NCBI RefSeq assembly: GCF_024172125.1
Contig: NZ_JAMZEA010000010.1
Coordinates: 310,001-374,000 of the forward strand
DNA: 64,000 bases
Direction of reading: 5' to 3'
DNA from: Actinomadura rupiterrae
GTDB lineage: Bacteria; Actinomycetota; Actinomycetes; Streptosporangiales; Streptosporangiaceae
Part shown: positions 52,263-61,951 of the stretch, piece by piece
Position numbering within the stretch: position 1 is the first letter of the stretch
Layout: each line of letters starts with the position of its first letter
Program-made: the position numbers and the translations under genes
The notes under the pieces: model-generated
What the model saw: only the letters and a program-made list of their open reading frames with translations
Told to the model about the DNA's origin: nothing
Database searches by the model: none

Positions 52263-52291
52263 TTGACCGATTCGCTCACGGTTATTATTTT
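52263..52291 (+). promoter_or_regulatory. Consensus-like promoter of icmF
   Basis: TTGACC at 52263-52268, 17 bases, then TATTTT at 52286-52291. The expected start is near 52298, with AAGGAG at 52314-52319 before the ATG at 52325. The surrounding AT-rich patch (52281-52308) could also bind the divergent MarR protein. Confidence 0.6.
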
Positions 52292-52324
52292 AACTTCTAA
52301 ATATTGGATGTCCAAGGAGTTGTG

Positions 52325-55300
52325 ATGTCGGGATCGCTGCACGTGCCGGTGCACCCGGTGCGGTTCGTCACGGCGGCCGCCCTGTTCGACGGGCACGACG
52401 CGGCCATCAACATCATGCGGCGCATCCTGCAGGGGCAGGGCGCCGAGGTGGTGCACCTCGGGCACGACCGGTCGGTGCGCGAGGTCGTGGACGCGGTGCT
52501 GGAGGAGGACGCCCAGGGCGTGGCGATCAGCTCCTACCAGGGCGGCCACGTGGAGTACTTCGAGTACCTGGCGCGCAGCCTGAAGGAGGCCGGGGCCGAG
52601 CACGTGCGGGTGTTCGGCGGCGGCGGGGGAGTGATCGTCCCCGCCGAGATCACCCGGCTCGCGGGCGCCGGAGTGAAGATCTTCTCCCCCGAGGACGGCC
52701 AGCGCCTCGGCCTGCCCGGCATGATCAACGAGCTGGTCCGGGACGCCGACGTGGACCTGGCCGCCGAGCCGTCCGGGGTGGACGAGGTGCTGTCGGGGGA
52801 CCGGCGCGCCCTCGCCCGCGCGCTCACCTGCCTCCAGGCCGGACGCTACGACCAGGTGGACGCGCTGCGCGAGGCGGCCGCCTCCCGGAGCGTCCCCGTG
52901 CTCGGCATCACCGGCACCGGCGGCTCCGGCAAGTCCTCGCTCACCGACGAGCTGGTCCGGCGGCTGCGCGTCGACCAGCAGGACAAGCTGCGCGTCGCGG
53001 TGCTCGCGGTCGACCCGACCCGGCGGCGCGGCGGCGGCGCGCTGCTCGGCGACCGCATCCGGATGAACTCCCTGGACGGCGACCGGGTGTTCTTCCGGTC
53101 CCTGGCCACCCGCGGCGCGCGCGAGCTGCCCGACCACGCCGACGACATGATCGCCGCGCTGAAGGCCGCCGGGTACGACCTGATCATCCTGGAGACGCCG
53201 GGCATCGGGCAGGGCGACGCCGCGGTCGTCCCGCTGGTGGACGTCTCGCTGTATGTGATGACGCCCGAGTTCGGCGCCGCGTCCCAGCTGGAGAAGATCG
53301 ACATGCTGGACTTCGCGGACGTCGTGGCGATCAACAAGTTCGAGCGGCGCGGCGCCGCCGACGCGCTGCGCGACGTGTCCCGCCAGCTGATCCGCAACCG
53401 CGAGGCGTTCGGGGCCAGGCCCGAGGACATGCCGGTGTTCGGCACGTCCGCCGCGACCTTCAACGACGACGGCGTCACCGCCCTGTACCAGCACCTGGCC
53501 GGCGCGCTCGGCGAGCACGGGCTGCGGCTGGAGGACGGCACGCTCCCGAAGGCGACCACCAAGGTCTCCACCGGCGCCGCGCAGATCATCCCGCCGAACC
53601 GCATCCGGTACCTGTCGGACATCTCCGAGACCGTCCGTGGCTACCACGCCGAGACCGAGAAGCAGGTCGCGGCCGCCCGCCGCGCGCAGCGGCTGGAGCT
53701 CGTCCGGGACGAGCTGACCGACACCGGCGAGATCGACGCGAAGCTGGAGGAGGCGCGCCGCGCCGTCGCGCCCGAGGCCGCCGAGCTCATCGCGCAGTGG
53801 CCCGCGACCGTCGAGGCCTACTCCGGGGACGAGCAGGTCGTCCGCATCCGGGACAAGGAGATCCGCACAACGCTGACGCGCGAGTCGCTGTCGGGCAACC
53901 GCATCCCGCGCGTGGCGCTGCCGCGCTACGAGGACCACGGCGAGCTGCTGCGCTTCCTGCGCCGGGAGAACCTGCCCGGCCGGTTCCCCTTCACCGCCGG
54001 GGTGTTCCCGTTCAAGCGCGACAACGAGGACCCGGCGCGGATGTTCGCCGGCGAGGGCGACCCGTTCCGCACCAACCGCCGGTTCAAGCTCCTCAGCGAG
54101 GGCCAGCCCGCGACGCGCCTGTCCACCGCGTTCGACTCGGTGACGCTGTACGGCCGCGACCCCGACGAGCGTCCCGACGTGTACGGCAAGGTCGGCACGT
54201 CCGGCGTGTCGATCGCGACGCTGGACGACATGAAGGCGCTCTACGACGGGTTCGACCTGTCCTCGCCGACGACCTCGGTGTCGATGACCATCAACGGCCC
54301 GGCCCCGACGATCCTGGCGTTCTTCCTCAACACCGCCATCGACCAGGGGATCGAGGCGTTCCGCGAGGAGCACGGCCGCGAGCCGTCGGACGCCGAGGCC
54401 GCCGGGATCCGCGCCCGGGTGCTGACGACCGTCCGCGGGACCGTCCAGGCCGACATCCTCAAGGAGGACCAGGGCCAGAACACCTGCATCTTCTCCACCG
54501 AGTTCAGCCTGCGGATGATGGGCGACATCCAGGAGTGGTTCATCGCCAACGGCGTCCGCAACTTCTACTCGGTGTCGATCTCCGGCTACCACATCGCCGA
54601 GGCCGGGGCGAACCCCATCAGCCAGCTCGCGTTCACCCTGGCCAACGGGTTCACCTACGTGGAGTCCTACCTGGCGCGCGGGATGGACATCGACGACTTC
54701 GCGCCGAACCTGTCGTTCTTCTTCTCCAACGGCATGGACCCCGAGTACAACGTCATCGGACGCGTCGCCCGCCGCATCTGGGCCGTCGCCATGCGCGAGC
54801 GGTACGGCGCCAACGAGCGCAGCCAGAAGCTGAAGTACCACGTCCAGACGTCCGGGCGGTCCCTGCACGCGCAGGAGATGCACTTCAACGACATCCGCAC
54901 CACGCTGCAGGCGCTCATCGCGATCTACGACAACTGCAACAGCCTGCACACCAACGCCTACGACGAGGCCGTCACCACCCCGACCGCCGACTCGGTCCGG
55001 CGCGCCCTGGCCATCCAGCTCATCATCAACAAGGAGTGGGGCCTGGCGATGAACGAGAACCCCCTCCAGGGGTCGTTCATCATCGACGAGCTGACCGACC
55101 TGGTGGAGGAGGCGGTGCTCGCCGAGTTCGACCGGATCAGCGAGCGCGGCGGCGTGCTCGGCGCGATGGAGACCGGCTACCAGCGCGGCCGCATCCAGGA
55201 CGAGTCGATGCTGTACGAGCAGCGCAAGCACGACGGGACGCTGCCGATCGTCGGCGTCAACTACTTCCGCAACCCGAACGGCGACCACGAGCACGGCGCC

Positions 55301-55537
55301 TCGCTGGAGCTGGCGCGCGCGACCGAGGCCGAGAAGCAGTCGCAGCTGGACCGCGTCCGCGCCTACCAGGCCGCGCACCAGGGCGACGCGGAGGCGGCGC
55401 TCACCGCGCTGAAGGAGGCCGCCCGCTCCGGCGACAACGTGTTCGCCGTGCTGATGGACGCGGCGCGCGTCTGCAGCCTCCAGCAGATCACCGACGCGTT
55501 CTTCGAGGTCGGCGGCCAGTACCGCCGCAACGTCTGA
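52325..55537 (+). CDS. icmF: Fused isobutyryl-CoA mutase (B12, GTPase, mutase domains)
   Basis: 1070 residues from ATG, with AAGGAG upstream. Residues about 10-150 are the cobalamin-binding domain (LFDGHDAAINIMRRIL, His24 as the lower B12 ligand region). About 190-410 is the MeaB-like chaperone GTPase (GITGTGGSGKSSLTDEL P-loop near 193, NKFERRGAADALRD). About 560-1070 is the mutase barrel (VFPFKRDNEDPARMFAGEGD, YRQNTCIFSTEF-like block, HTNAYDEAVTTPTADSVRRA). It interconverts isobutyryl-CoA and n-butyryl-CoA, and the GTPase domain protects the enzyme. It is full length. The cobalamin-binding protein that follows fits. Confidence 0.95.
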   Translation: MSGSLHVPVHPVRFVTAAALFDGHDAAINIMRRILQGQGAEVVHLGHDRSVREVVDAVLEEDAQGVAISSYQGGHVEYFEYLARSLKEAGAEHVRVFGGGGGVIVPAEITRLAGAGVKIFSPEDGQRLGLPGMINELVRDADVDLAAEPSGVDEVLSGDRRALARALTCLQAGRYDQVDALREAAASRSVPVLGITGTGGSGKSSLTDELVRRLRVDQQDKLRVAVLAVDPTRRRGGGALLGDRIRMNSLDGDRVFFRSLATRGARELPDHADDMIAALKAAGYDLIILETPGIGQGDAAVVPLVDVSLYVMTPEFGAASQLEKIDMLDFADVVAINKFERRGAADALRDVSRQLIRNREAFGARPEDMPVFGTSAATFNDDGVTALYQHLAGALGEHGLRLEDGTLPKATTKVSTGAAQIIPPNRIRYLSDISETVRGYHAETEKQVAAARRAQRLELVRDELTDTGEIDAKLEEARRAVAPEAAELIAQWPATVEAYSGDEQVVRIRDKEIRTTLTRESLSGNRIPRVALPRYEDHGELLRFLRRENLPGRFPFTAGVFPFKRDNEDPARMFAGEGDPFRTNRRFKLLSEGQPATRLSTAFDSVTLYGRDPDERPDVYGKVGTSGVSIATLDDMKALYDGFDLSSPTTSVSMTINGPAPTILAFFLNTAIDQGIEAFREEHGREPSDAEAAGIRARVLTTVRGTVQADILKEDQGQNTCIFSTEFSLRMMGDIQEWFIANGVRNFYSVSISGYHIAEAGANPISQLAFTLANGFTYVESYLARGMDIDDFAPNLSFFFSNGMDPEYNVIGRVARRIWAVAMRERYGANERSQKLKYHVQTSGRSLHAQEMHFNDIRTTLQALIAIYDNCNSLHTNAYDEAVTTPTADSVRRALAIQLIINKEWGLAMNENPLQGSFIIDELTDLVEEAVLAEFDRISERGGVLGAMETGYQRGRIQDESMLYEQRKHDGTLPIVGVNYFRNPNGDHEHGASLELARATEAEKQSQLDRVRAYQAAHQGDAEAALTALKEAARSGDNVFAVLMDAARVCSLQQITDAFFEVGGQYRRNV

Positions 55538-55581
55538 CCCGCCCGGAGCCGGGGAGCGGTGGACGTGAGAGTCTCGCGGGC

Positions 55582-56301
55582 ATGAGAGTCGTCTCGCTGG
55601 TGCCGTCGCTGACCGAGTCGGTCGCGGCGACGGCACCGGAGGTCCTGGTCGGCGCGACCGACTGGTGCAGCCACCCCGCCGACCTCGCGGTCACGCGCGT
55701 GCGCGGCACCAAGAACCCCGACCTGGAGGCGGTCAAGGCGCTGCGCCCGGACGTGGTGCTCGCGAACGCCGAGGAGAACCGCCCGCCCGACATCGCGCTG
55801 CTGCGTGCCGCCGGGATCCGGGTCTGGATGACCGACATCCGCACGGTGGACGACGCGTTCCCGCAGCTGCGCGCGATGCTGGTGGACGGCTGCGGGCTGC
55901 CCTCGCCCGCCTGGCTGGACGAGGCCGAGCGCGCCTGGGCCGCGGTCGAGCCGCTCTCCCCGCCGCGCCGCGCGGTCATCCCGATCTGGCGGCGGCCGTG
56001 GATGGTCGTCGGCCGGGACACCTTCACCGGCGACGTGCTGCGCCGCCTCGGCGTGGAGAACCTCTACGCCGAGCATCCCGACCGGTACCCGAAGATCCCG
56101 GTCGAGGAGCTGAACGCGGCGCGGCCGGACCTGGTCGTCCTGCCGGACGAGCCGTACGCCTTCACCGCCGAGGACGGCCCCGAGGCGTTCCCCGGCGTGC
56201 CGTTCGCGCTGGTCGGCGGGCGGCACCTCACCTGGTACGGGCCGTCCCTGGCCGAGGCGCCGGGGGTGCTGCGGCGGGAGCTCGAAAACGGAATGCCCTG
56301 A
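55582..56301 (+). CDS. Cobalamin-binding protein (BtuF-like)
   Basis: 239 residues. RVVSLVPSLTESVAATAPEV is the helical-backbone metal receptor start; RGTKNPDLEAVKALRPDVVL and DTFTGDVLRRLGVENLYAEH follow. It has no signal peptide or lipobox, unlike periplasmic BtuF, so it acts in the cytosol. It starts 44 bases after the B12-dependent mutase, so it may hand cobalamin to IcmF or monitor it. Inferred from the family and position. Confidence 0.85.
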   Translation: MRVVSLVPSLTESVAATAPEVLVGATDWCSHPADLAVTRVRGTKNPDLEAVKALRPDVVLANAEENRPPDIALLRAAGIRVWMTDIRTVDDAFPQLRAMLVDGCGLPSPAWLDEAERAWAAVEPLSPPRRAVIPIWRRPWMVVGRDTFTGDVLRRLGVENLYAEHPDRYPKIPVEELNAARPDLVVLPDEPYAFTAEDGPEAFPGVPFALVGGRHLTWYGPSLAEAPGVLRRELENGMP

Positions 56302-56327
56302 CGATCCCGGTTTGCCACGATGGCCGG

Positions 56328-58649
56328 ATGAAGACCGACCTGGAGTCCCTCGTCGTCCGGCACGCCCGCCGCGTCCCCGTGCCCGCCGGACCGGCGCCGG
56401 CAGGACCGGCGACCGCGGCGACCGGGGACGGCGCGGAGGCGGCGCGCCGGTTCGACGTGGCGCTGATGGCGGCCGGGTTCAAGCTGTCGGGCGACCTGCT
56501 CGCCGCGCTGTCTCGGCTGGACGGCCAGACCGTCGTCAGCCTCGCGGTCCGCACGCTCGCGACCGTCCGGGAGATGGTCGGCGAGCACGTGCGGCACAAC
56601 ACCTACTTCATCGCGTTCCCGAAGAACGTCCCGGACACCTTCGAGTTCTGGATGGACCGCGTCCGCGCGACCTTCCTCGACGCCGCCGACCAGGAGAAGG
56701 CCGCGGCGCTGCTGTCCGAGGGCGTCCTGGACCTGCTCACGCTCCCGGGCTACGGCGAGTACCAGCACACCTACGAGCGGATGCTGGCCGTCCAGCACGA
56801 GCTGATCGCCTCCGCCCGCGACCGCGTGACCGTCCTGCACCTCGGCGCCGACCTGGACGCGGAGGTCCGGCGGCTGTACCTGTCGCTCGGCGGCAGCCCG
56901 ACCCCGCTGAACGAGGACGACGCGCGCGACCTGGCCGTCCTCGCGGCGCAGTGCGTGCACGGCCCGCAGCCCGCGGAGATCCCGGTGCGGGAGATCCGCG
57001 CCGTCATCAACGCCGCGCGGGTCGAGGCCGGCGCCGAGCCGCTGCTCGACACGGCGACCGACGTGCTGCGCCTCGCCTGCGCGCTCGCGGGCGGCGACGT
57101 GACGCTCCAGGAGCCGACCCGCTTCCCGGCCTTCCCGCGCCGCGTCCGCCGCGTCCTGCTCGGCGGCCTCGACGCCGTGATCGCGGACGCGCCGGGCAAG
57201 CTCGCCGACGTCGGCGTCCACCGCGAGCGCTGGAAGCGCCTCGGCGAGCGCCTGCACCCGCACGAGTACCCGCGCTGGCCGCACGCCGCCAGCGCCTTCG
57301 CCGTCGCGCGCGGTGACAGGGCCGCGCCGACCCCGGACGCCCGGATCGAGGCGCTGCTCGCGGCGGGCGACGTCCGCGGCGTGCTGGACCTCCTGTCGGC
57401 CATGCCCGGACGCCTCTTCCGCGCGCTGGACCGGCTGCTGCGCCTGCCGCTGCTCCCCGCCGAGCAGGAGGCCGTCCTCGCCGCCGCCGAACGCACCGCC
57501 AAGGACGTCTCGGGCCGCGTCCTCCTCTCGCTGCGCGAGCACCTGGACAACCGCGTGACGGGAAGCAACCGCGCGGGCCTGGACGAGAGCGCGAAGCCTG
57601 CCGTGCGCGGGGACGTCCAGGGGCACGCGGTTCCCGAAGCGCGGAAGAAGCGGGGCAAGCGCGGCACGAAGGGCGCGTACGACGGGCCGTACCGGGTGTT
57701 CGTCAACCGGCGCGGGCGGGCGTGGATGGCGCCGGAGGCGCGCGCGCCGATTCCCGCGCCGGTGCGCGAGCGGCTGGGCGTCCTGCTGGACGCGGAGATC
57801 GCGCGGCGGCTGCCCGTCCCCGAGCGGCTGCTGGTCCATCCGGACATGCTGGACGTCGCGCTCCCGCTCAGCGGGCGCGCCGCGGCGGCGGGCCTCGGCG
57901 TGCTGCCGCGCGGGTCCCGCTCGCGCGTCGAGGGCGAGGTGCTGCGCTTCTTCATGTACTGGAAGCAGCGGACCCACAGCACCGACTACGACCTGTCGGC
58001 GCTCATGCTGGACGCCGGGTACGCCAACCCGGCGTGGATCTCCTACACCAACCTGCGGGACGGCGCGGGCGAGCATTCCGGCGACATCGTCACCGCTCCC
58101 GAGGGCGCGAGCGAGTTCATCAACATCCGGCTGTCGCGGTTCACCGGCGAGTCCATCCTGCCGCAGGTGAACATCTACTCCGGCGAGGGCTTCGACGAGG
58201 TCGAGGAGTCGTTCTTCGGGTTCATGACGCGCGACCTCGACCAGGCGGGACGCCCGTTCGAGGCGCGGACCGTCCGGATGAAGTCGGACCTGCGCGGCCC
58301 CGGCCGGGTCGCGCTGCCGCTGGTGTTCCAGCGCGGCCGCGACGGCGCGTGGACGGCCCTCTGGCTGCACCTGTACCTACAGGGCATGCCGGCCCAGAAC
58401 CGGGTCGAGCAGAACCGGGTGACGGTCACGGCGCTGCTGCGCGCGTTCGCCGACCGCCGCTACCTGACCGTCGCGCACCTGGTGGACCTGATGGCCGGGC
58501 AGGGCACCGAGGTCGTCCGCTGGGACGGGACGACCCCGCTGGAGGACGGCCGTCCGGTCATCTACCTCGGTCTCGAACGGCCCGAGGGACTGCCTGCGGG
58601 CAGCGAGGTGGTCACGCCGGAAAACCTGCGTGACCTGATCCCGGCCTGA
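56328..58649 (+). CDS. Large protein with TerD-like C-terminal half
   Basis: 773 residues from ATG. The first half is helical and unassigned (DVALMAAGFKLSGDLLAALS, VRTLATVREMVGEHVRHNTY). A basic linker (GLDESAKPAVRGDVQGHAVP, ARKKRGKRGTKGAYDG) separates it from the second half, which has TDYDLSALMLDAGYANPAWI and TAPEGASEFINIRLSR, the beta-sandwich pattern of TerD, with VNIYSGEGFDEVEESFFGFM after it. TerD proteins bind calcium and are linked to stress and membrane responses. It resembles the SCO0854 family but lacks the Cys-rich RING part. It lies 26 bases after the cobalamin-binding protein; functional linkage is uncertain. Confidence 0.75.
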   Translation: MKTDLESLVVRHARRVPVPAGPAPAGPATAATGDGAEAARRFDVALMAAGFKLSGDLLAALSRLDGQTVVSLAVRTLATVREMVGEHVRHNTYFIAFPKNVPDTFEFWMDRVRATFLDAADQEKAAALLSEGVLDLLTLPGYGEYQHTYERMLAVQHELIASARDRVTVLHLGADLDAEVRRLYLSLGGSPTPLNEDDARDLAVLAAQCVHGPQPAEIPVREIRAVINAARVEAGAEPLLDTATDVLRLACALAGGDVTLQEPTRFPAFPRRVRRVLLGGLDAVIADAPGKLADVGVHRERWKRLGERLHPHEYPRWPHAASAFAVARGDRAAPTPDARIEALLAAGDVRGVLDLLSAMPGRLFRALDRLLRLPLLPAEQEAVLAAAERTAKDVSGRVLLSLREHLDNRVTGSNRAGLDESAKPAVRGDVQGHAVPEARKKRGKRGTKGAYDGPYRVFVNRRGRAWMAPEARAPIPAPVRERLGVLLDAEIARRLPVPERLLVHPDMLDVALPLSGRAAAAGLGVLPRGSRSRVEGEVLRFFMYWKQRTHSTDYDLSALMLDAGYANPAWISYTNLRDGAGEHSGDIVTAPEGASEFINIRLSRFTGESILPQVNIYSGEGFDEVEESFFGFMTRDLDQAGRPFEARTVRMKSDLRGPGRVALPLVFQRGRDGAWTALWLHLYLQGMPAQNRVEQNRVTVTALLRAFADRRYLTVAHLVDLMAGQGTEVVRWDGTTPLEDGRPVIYLGLERPEGLPAGSEVVTPENLRDLIPA

Positions 58650-58734
58650 GTGTTAGCGTGATCGCGGTGAGGCCATGAGGGGGCTTCCTTCTCACCTATG
58701 ACCTTAGTCCCCTCGCTCTCCTCGCCACCTGCCT

Positions 58735-59463
58735 TCAAGAAGCGGGCGCGTCCTCCGCGGGCGCGCCCGCTTCGATTCCCGGCCCCGCTTCGATTCCTGG
58801 CCCCGCTTCGATTCCCGGTCCAGGAGGCCCCGGAGCCGCTTCCGGACGCGCCGAGAACAGCGCCTCCAGGCAGGGACCCATGCGCTCGTCCAGCTCGTCC
58901 ACCGGGACGTTCATCTCCCGCGCCAGGTGCTCGCGGAACAGCGTGTACCCGTAGATCACCGAGGCGAGCGCGGCGTGCGCGGCGTCCACGTCATCGGTCG
59001 CCAGCTCGCCGCGCTCGGCGTCGGCGGCCAGCGCCGCCCGGCCCCCGCCCCGGTTCGGCAGGATGCGCGGGCGGTCGTCGCCGTCCAGTACCAGCAGCGT
59101 CACCAGCCGGATCGCCTCCGGCGCGGCGATGTTGGACGCCAGCAGCCGCGCCGGCCGCTCGGGCATCGGACCGGCCGAGGCCGCCGCCGCGTCCGCCGCG
59201 TTCCGCCGGGCCTCCCCGCGCAGCGCCGAGCGCAGCAGCGCCCGCCGCGACCCGAAGTACTGGTACACCAGCCCCCGGTTCACGCCCGCCTCGTCGGCGA
59301 CCTCGCGCAGGTTCAGCCCCGCCAGCACGCCGCCCTCGCGGAGCCGGGCGATCGCCGCCCTGCGCAGCGCCTCCTCCGTCGCCTCCCGGTCCCGGACGGC
59401 CGGCCTGCCGTCGGCGGACTCGGCCTGGACGGGCCGAGGTCCGGGACCGTCGTCGGCGGTCAT
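58735..59463 (-). CDS. TetR-family regulator with PGIEAG repeat tail
   Basis: 242 residues from ATG 59463. ALRRAAIARLREGGVLAGLN then LREVADEAGVNRGLVYQYFG and SRRALLRSALR form the DNA-binding region. The C-terminal half is a typical ligand domain. It ends with three copies of PGIEAG (58760-58822 in DNA, 18 bases each), then APAEDAPAS. It starts 2 bases after the acyl-CoA dehydrogenase stop, so the two are an operon and the regulator may bind the palindrome in front of it. Confidence 0.9.
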   Translation of the reverse strand: MTADDGPGPRPVQAESADGRPAVRDREATEEALRRAAIARLREGGVLAGLNLREVADEAGVNRGLVYQYFGSRRALLRSALRGEARRNAADAAAASAGPMPERPARLLASNIAAPEAIRLVTLLVLDGDDRPRILPNRGGGRAALAADAERGELATDDVDAAHAALASVIYGYTLFREHLAREMNVPVDELDERMGPCLEALFSARPEAAPGPPGPGIEAGPGIEAGPGIEAGAPAEDAPAS

Positions 59464-59465
59464 GC

Positions 59466-60617
59466 TCAGACCTTCATGTCCTTGGCGATGATGGTCTTCA
59501 GGACCTCGCTGGTGCCGCCGTAGATGCGCGTCACGCGCGCGTCGGTGTACAGCCGCGCGATCGGGTACTCCAGGATGTAGCCGTAGCCGCCGTGCAGCTG
59601 GAGGCACTTGTCGACCACGCGGGCCTGGGTCTCGGTGCAGAACAGCTTGGCGATGGCCGCGTCGGCGGGGGTGAGCTCCCCGGCGTCCAGGGCCTCGATG
59701 CAGCGGTCCAGCAGCGAGCGCGCCGCCTCCACCTCGGTCTGGCACTCGGCCAGCACGAACTTGGTGTTCTGGAAGGACGACACGGTCTTGCCGAACACCT
59801 GCCGCTGCTGCACGTACTCCTTGGCGAAGTCGACGGCGGCGGCCGCCTGGGCGCAGGAGCTGAGCGCGATGCCGAGCCGCTCCTCGGCCAGGTTGTGGGT
59901 CAGGTACTCGAAGCCGCGGCCCTCCTCGCCGAGCAGGTCCTCCACCGGGACGCGGACGTCCACGAAGGACAGCTCGGCCGTGTCGGACGAGCGCAGCCCG
60001 ATCTTCTCCAGCTTGCGGCCGACCGAGTAGCCCTCGCTCTTGGTATCCACGACCAGGATGGACAGGCCCGCGCGGCGGTTCTCCGGCGTGGCGGGGGAGG
60101 TGCGCGCGACGATCAGCACCCGGTCGGCCAGCACGCCGCCGGTGATGAAGGTCTTGGCGCCGTTGAGGACGTAGTGGTCGCCGTCCAGCTTCGCGGTGGT
60201 GGCGATGCCCGCCAGGTCCGAGCCGGTGCCGGGCTCGGTCATCGCGATCGCGAACATCGCCTCGCCGGAAACGAACGCCGGCAGCCAGCGCTTCTTCTGC
60301 TCCTCGCTGGCGTACTTGAGCAGGTACGGCAGGCACAGGTTGACGTGCACGCTGTAGCCGCCGAAGCTCACCGCGCGCCGGGCGCACTCCTCGGCGATGA
60401 CCGCCTGGTACTTGAAGCTGGTCTCGCCGGCGCCGCCGTACTCCTCGGGGACCTGGATCCCGAACACGCCCAGCTCGCCGAGCTGGTTGTAGAACTCGCG
60501 CGGCGGGTGGCCGGCGTGCTCCCATGCCTCGTAGTTCGGCGCCACCTCGGCGTCGATGAACTCCCGGATGGTCTCGCGGAACGCCTCGTGGTCCTCGTTG
60601 TACAGCGTGCGGCGCAC
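59466..60617 (-). CDS. Acyl-CoA dehydrogenase
   Basis: 383 residues from GTG. AMTEPGTGSDLAGIATTAK is the FAD-binding strand, VFGKTVSSFQNTKFVLAECQ the helix region and LQLHGGYGYILEYPIARLYT the C-terminal block. The usual catalytic Glu in IYEGT is Gly (IYGGTSEV), as in isovaleryl-type dehydrogenases; Glu in AEERLGIAL may take its place. It removes two hydrogens from an acyl-CoA, passing electrons to ETF. Followed by TetR on the same transcript. Substrate inferred as branched or medium chain. Confidence 0.93.
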   Translation of the reverse strand: MRRTLYNEDHEAFRETIREFIDAEVAPNYEAWEHAGHPPREFYNQLGELGVFGIQVPEEYGGAGETSFKYQAVIAEECARRAVSFGGYSVHVNLCLPYLLKYASEEQKKRWLPAFVSGEAMFAIAMTEPGTGSDLAGIATTAKLDGDHYVLNGAKTFITGGVLADRVLIVARTSPATPENRRAGLSILVVDTKSEGYSVGRKLEKIGLRSSDTAELSFVDVRVPVEDLLGEEGRGFEYLTHNLAEERLGIALSSCAQAAAAVDFAKEYVQQRQVFGKTVSSFQNTKFVLAECQTEVEAARSLLDRCIEALDAGELTPADAAIAKLFCTETQARVVDKCLQLHGGYGYILEYPIARLYTDARVTRIYGGTSEVLKTIIAKDMKV

Positions 60618-60664
60618 GTCAGCCCCTTCCCACGGCCGCCGCCGGCGCCCGGCTCGGGGCCGAC

Positions 60665-60679
60665 TTAGCGGAACGCTAA
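60665..60679. promoter_or_regulatory. TetR-type palindrome before the acyl-CoA dehydrogenase
   Basis: TTAGCG-GAA-CGCTAA, perfect 6-base arms with a 3-base centre, 48 bases before the dehydrogenase GTG. The site is like those of fatty-acid-sensing TetR repressors in actinobacteria. The likely binder is the TetR encoded downstream. Confidence 0.65.
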
Positions 60680-60841
60680 ATCATCTCGAAGACGATTCTA
60701 GTTCGGCCCGGACGCGCGGTGCGCGACCGGGGCCGTCCCCGGGGCGCGGCGGCCGAAAATTTACCGGGACGAAAGCGGGCAAAGCCGCCTCCACCTGCGC
60801 GGACGCCGTTGCAGCCGACCGGCAGCGGGCACGATCGCTAC

Positions 60842-61945
60842 ATGATCGCTATCGCTGGTCGGAGGATCACCTGGTCCGGGCTGGTGCCGTGGCTGGCGCT
60901 CGCGGCGCTGGCGGTGACCTGGGGGCGGGAGCTGCCGGCCCTGCTCGCCGCGGTGGTGGCGCTGCTGCTGTGCGGGGCGGTGCTCGCCGCGGTGCACCAC
61001 GCCGAGGTGGTCGCGCACCGGGTCGGCGAGCCGTTCGGCTCCCTGGTGCTGGCGGTCGCGGTCACCGTGATCGAGGTCGCGCTGATCGTCAGCATGATGA
61101 TCTCCGGCAGCGGCGCCAAGGCCGCCACCCTCGCCCGCGACACCGTGTTCGCCGCGGTGATGATCACCACCACCGGGATCGTCGGCAGCTCGCTGCTGGT
61201 CGCGGCGCTGCGCCGGCGCACCGCGGTCTTCAACGCCGAGGGCACCGGCGGCGCGCTGGCCACCGTGGCGACCCTGGCCACGCTCAGCCTCGTGCTGCCG
61301 ACCTTCACCACCAGCAGCCCGCAGCACGAGTTCAGCCCCTCGCAGCTCGGCTTCGCCGCGGTCGCGTCGGTGGTGCTGTACGGGCTGTTCGTGCTCACCC
61401 AGACCGTCCGGCACCGGGACTACTTCCTGCCGGTCGACCGCAGCAGCGGCGGCGTCATCGACGAGGACGGCCATGCCGACCGCCCGTCCGCGCGCGCCGC
61501 CTACACCAGCCTGGCGTTCCTGCTTGTCGCGCTGGTCGGCGTGGTCGGCCTCGCCAAGGTCGAGTCGCCGACGATCGAGTCCGCGGTGGCGAGGATGGAC
61601 CTGCCGCAGGCCGTGGTCGGCGTGGTGATCGCCCTGCTGGTGCTGCTTCCGGAGACCATCGCCGCGGTCCGCGCCGCGTCCCGGGACCGCCCGCAGATCA
61701 GCCTGAACCTGGCGTTCGGCTCGGCGATGGCGAGCATCGGCCCGACCATCCCGGTGATCGCGGTCGCGTCCATCTGGCTGTCCGGGCCGCTGAAGCTCGG
61801 GCTGGAGCCCGTCCACATGGTCCTGCTGGCGATCACCGTGGCGGTCTCCACCCTGACCGTCGTCCCCGGCCGGGCGACCCTGCTCCAGGCCGGCCTGCAC
61901 CTGGTCGTGTTCGCGGCCTTCCTCTTCCTGGCCGTCAAGCCCTGA
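60842..61945 (+). CDS. Calcium/cation:proton antiporter (CaCA family)
   Basis: 367 residues from ATG. The alpha-1 repeat is VGEPFGSLVLAVAVTVIEVA, with the cation-binding Glu in TVIEV. The alpha-2 repeat is LVLLPETIAAVRAASRD and LAFGSAMASIGPTIPVIAVA. About 11 hydrophobic spans. The order and length match ChaA-type Ca2+ or Na+/H+ exchangers. It has no regulator nearby. Confidence 0.92.
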   Translation: MIAIAGRRITWSGLVPWLALAALAVTWGRELPALLAAVVALLLCGAVLAAVHHAEVVAHRVGEPFGSLVLAVAVTVIEVALIVSMMISGSGAKAATLARDTVFAAVMITTTGIVGSSLLVAALRRRTAVFNAEGTGGALATVATLATLSLVLPTFTTSSPQHEFSPSQLGFAAVASVVLYGLFVLTQTVRHRDYFLPVDRSSGGVIDEDGHADRPSARAAYTSLAFLLVALVGVVGLAKVESPTIESAVARMDLPQAVVGVVIALLVLLPETIAAVRAASRDRPQISLNLAFGSAMASIGPTIPVIAVASIWLSGPLKLGLEPVHMVLLAITVAVSTLTVVPGRATLLQAGLHLVVFAAFLFLAVKP

Positions 61946-61951
61946 CGGGCG

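Noticed and set aside
51605-55636. 1343-residue open frame on the minus strand opposite icmF
   Set aside because: Only its last 209 residues (the MarR) are real. The rest is antisense to a well-supported gene and stays open because stop codons are rare at this GC content.
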